From contig NC_090781.1 of NCBI RefSeq assembly GCF_040054535.1, positions 4,222,501 to 4,286,500 of the forward strand: a stretch of DNA of 64,000 nucleotides, written 5' to 3'. The position numbers and the translations under genes were made by a program. Under the pieces are notes generated by a model that was not told where the DNA came from, searched no databases, and worked only from the letters and a program-made list of their open reading frames with translations. This document shows positions 50,120 through 64,000 of the stretch, in pieces. Position 1 is the first letter of the stretch. Each line of letters starts with the position of its first letter. This DNA comes from Antennarius striatus (taxonomy: Eukaryota; Chordata; Actinopteri; Lophiiformes; Antennariidae).

Positions 50120-50710
50120 GTATGCGTGACTGCGTGTGTTTTCGTTTTTGTTAACAGGGAGTTAGCATATTAACATGCATATGCTAGGTACTAGCTTACC
50201 GCTTCGACAACGTCTGGCCTAAACTACTTGAGAGGGGAAGCCTCAACATAAGGAAATGTTTGCAAATTGCAAAATTAGTTTGAGAATGAGTGTAAAATGG
50301 ATTACGAGTAAAGCGAAACTGTAATTATATCCGCAGTTCAAAAAATGTACGGAACAATTTATCCTGCGTGTCAGGCTAAGTTGTTAAGCTAGCTAGTGAC
50401 CCGCTAGCATCGGCATGGCAGTGCTAACATCACATTGTCAGTGACTAACTCCTTCAATGGAGAGGAGCACCAAATTGTGTATAAGAATGTACTTTTTTTT
50501 CTTTACCATGTCCCAAACAACACATTGTGTTTTTTAGGTGTGCATAAGTCAGAAATTTTAGTGAAATGCCGAGTAACCTGTAAATTGTTGAAGCGAACTC
50601 GGTGTGTAGTGGAGTGTGGTCATTCGTGATTCAAGACACTATTAGCGAAATAATAATTTTCCATGAGTTTTGATGGGGTCGTTGTTCTTTGTTTACAGTG
50701 GTGAGGCGCC

Positions 50711-61870
<11,160 letters not shown>

Positions 61871-62131
61871 TAAAATGAAGAATTCTGTCCTCATACCGTA
61901 TTGGCCCGAATATAAGACGACCCTGATTATAAGACGATCCCCTTTTTCAAGACTCAAGTTTGAAAGACTTTTTGAACACCAAATTTAATTTTTATGCAGA
62001 AAAGGCCATTCAAAATTACTTTCATATCAAATGTTAGTGATTGCCTTCATTCAGTTAGACATAATACACACTAAACTATTCTGTTGTTGTTTCTCTAAAA
62101 TTATTTGTCTCACAACAACAACAAAAAAATA

Positions 62132-63441
62132 CCGTATTTTCCGCACTGTAAGGTGCACCTAAAAGCCTAAAATTTTCTCATAAACCCGTAGTGCGCCTTA
62201 TAATCCAGTGCGTCTTATATATGGATTAATATTCATATTAATATTGGTTAAAAACATGATCGCTGAAAAAAAGCCGCCAGTCTGGCCGCCAGTCATGCCG
62301 CACTCCACCACCAGGGGAGCTCCCTCACAAGGCACTCGGGCCCACGCCCCCTAACAACGGTAGTCAAGGGGCGTCACCGAAGTCCCGGCTCTGACTGAGC
62401 TGCTCTCAGACGGTAGAGCAGACTGTAGGAGCACCGGTGATTACGTAGCAAAACATAAGGAACTTTCAACAATTCTATTAATTAAGTTTGACTGACTGAC
62501 TGATCTCTATATTTCCTAACTATTTGGTGTCGGAAATAACCCACTTTAAACTTAATAGGTCTTAAAAATGCCATTGTGCTGTCATCTGGAATCTAGTGAC
62601 GGTCCATTCTATTAGTCTGTGGAAACACACGGAGAAACTGGCATAAAGGTGAATGAAAGACCCTCAAAGCTGAACTTCCAGCCTTTTCTGAAATTTCAAG
62701 AGCTGAGTCACTGCTAGACAAAGGTGCCAACGGGTGTGCTGCAATTGATTTACAAATGTAGTTGATATGTCTGGGGGGCGGTGGAGGGGCGCATTCAGGC
62801 TTGTGTATTCTGTCTGCAGCGACGTGCGGTGAGATTCACGGCGGTGAGACACTGACATTAAAGGATTTTCTAGGAGTAAAACAGTGTCATATTTGCAAGT
62901 AAATTAACAACCTGTTGTTTAGGACACACAGCAGCAAATAGCTGCACCTCACCTCCAACTCGACTACCGATCGATCGAAACAATATTTAATTAATAAACG
63001 AAGACAAACGTCGGAGCTTAAATATCTGCTTCGAACTTCAGATCAGGAAATAATCCGCTCTGTTCGCACTGACTGCACTCGTAATGAATTTAACCGGTCT
63101 TTAATGTCAGGTTTTTTAATATGCGTGTTGACTTCTTTCCAAGATGGCAAAGTGATCAAGTGATCAGGTTTCCTTGAGGCTCAGAATGGCTTATTGACAT
63201 AACAATAGGGGCCATTCAAAGGTAGTCAGGAAGTCATGAATGCAATCATGACTGCCTGAGCAGTATGAGCTCTATTGAGTGGACGGATTGCACAACACTG
63301 CAGTTTATCAAATAAAGTTTATTTCCTTTTTATCGTGTGCGCCTTATAATCTGGTGTGCCTTATATATGAAATAAATTATAGAACAAATTATTGAGGGTG
63401 TGCCTTATAGTCCAGTGCGCCTTATAGTGCGGAAAATACTG
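62132..63441. mobile_element. TIR DNA transposon (inner, nested)
   Basis: Left end CCGTATTTTCCGCACTGTAA and right end (reverse complement) CAGTATTTTCCGCACTATAA, each followed by GG(T/C)GCAC and flanked by TA. Subterminal repeats CCTTATAATC(C/T)(A/G)GTG occur at both ends. About 1310 bp, no transposase frame. A one-ended relic of the same family is at about 3930-4025. Confidence 0.85.
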
Positions 63442-63650
63442 TAATCCAAATTCTCTTCTTATTACCACTTTTCTCCAGATTGTCGCTACGTTTCTCCATT
63501 TTCTGTTATCTCTTCTCTTTTTTTCTTCTCTTTCTTACTGCTATTTTTTATTGTTCTTTGTGCTGCGGCTATTTTTATTTTTCTGCTCTGTGACAGGGGT
63601 TCGCTTTGGCCTGGGGAGTTCAGTTCAGCATTCGCTTTAAAGATATCTAG

Positions 63651-63664
63651 CGCCATCTAGCGTT
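63651..63664 (-). promoter_or_regulatory. CTCF-like motif inside the outer transposon
   Basis: Reverse strand reads ACGCTAGATGGCGC, matching the CTCF core except near its first bases. Because it is part of the repeat body, other copies may carry it. Occupancy unknown. Confidence 0.3.
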
Positions 63665-63765
63665 GTGAACGGGTATAATGTCTAAACCCCGAATGTAAGA
63701 CAACCCCCACTTTTTCAGTCTTATTTCAATGCAAAAAACACCGTCTTACATTCGGGCCAATACGG

Positions 63766-64000
63766 TAATGCACTTTGTTGTGGAATTTCATCTGCTTTAT
63801 GATTTAAATGAACTGTCTAAATGTGTTTATTTTTTTTCAAGAATATTGTGAATTACCAGTCTTAAGTCATGTATTCATGACTTAAGTCAAGTATTCATGA
63901 CTTAAGACTGGCAGAAACATCTGGGACAGCTTTGGACTTCGTCCACCACCTCTCATTATTAATAAACACTGCCTCTTTTGCTTCTACAAATCTATCTTGA
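63766..64000. other. Remaining prpf8 intron to window end
   Basis: No exon of the remaining prpf8 coding sequence is recognisable. A near-perfect ATTCATGACTTAAG(T/A) duplication with an inverted element occurs at about 63850-63910. Confidence 0.5.

Larger units (their letters stand above)
61896..63765. mobile_element. TIR DNA transposon (outer), in prpf8 intron
   Basis: Left end CCGTATTGGCCCGAATATAA at 61896 and right end (reverse complement from 63765) CCGTATTGGCCCGAATGTAA, with the match continuing into GACG. Both ends are flanked by TA, consistent with TA target duplication. No transposase frame, so nonautonomous. Its body is interrupted by a different TIR element at 62132-63441; without it the element would be about 560 bp. 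Confidence 0.85.

Noticed and set aside
37202..50700. mir-22 precursor, expected from mammalian synteny
   Set aside because: I looked on both strands for the mature mir-22 sequence and its star arm and saw no match; a computational search would be needed to be sure.

Overview
This is a nuclear vertebrate locus, almost certainly from a teleost fish. The evidence is small phase-consistent GT-AG exons, fish-type retroelements (RTE-clade LINEs, a second LINE family, tRNA-type SINE-like copies, a Tc1 transposase relic), very long CA/TA/GATA microsatellites, and a linked tlcd2-prpf8 pair that is also linked in mammals. I see no operon, CRISPR array or prokaryotic cargo. The four genes were assembled by hand from splice sites; in every case the reading frame closes across all junctions.

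Layout. (1) About 3.1-11.7 kb, minus strand: a two-coding-exon CCDC92-family gene (ccdc92b-like, 283 aa). Its 7.4 kb intron holds long microsatellites and a 97 bp inverted duplication. (2) 12.35-15.84 kb: two broken RTE-type LINE copies in the same orientation. (3) 18.56-37.20 kb, minus strand: tlcd2 (TLC-domain membrane protein, 241 aa, four coding exons). Its third intron is 14.6 kb and filled with SINE-like copies, a Tc1 relic, a second LINE and CA repeats. (4) 40.2-47.7 kb, plus strand: a Rieske plus AIF-type oxidoreductase of the AIFM3/AIFM4 group (536 aa, 18 coding exons). Its promoter carries three CACGTG boxes, and one intron is GC-AG. (5) 50.0 kb to the right edge, plus strand: prpf8, the U5 snRNP scaffold. 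Thirty-two coding exons encode 1795 residues, and the rest lies beyond the window. The last visible intron contains one TIR transposon nested inside another.

tlcd2 and the AIFM-like gene are divergent, with about 3 kb between their 5' ends. The AIFM-like gene and prpf8 are tandem. The genes have unrelated roles: centrosomal or ciliary coiled-coil protein, membrane-lipid composition, a redox and apoptosis-type flavoprotein, and pre-mRNA splicing. I see no sign of a joint pathway.

I do not find a previously undescribed system. The points most worth a second look are the nested transposons in prpf8, the GC-AG intron inside the Rieske-coding region, the triple E-box promoter, the inverted duplication around a GATA/TA array, and the paired long CA and TG tracts.
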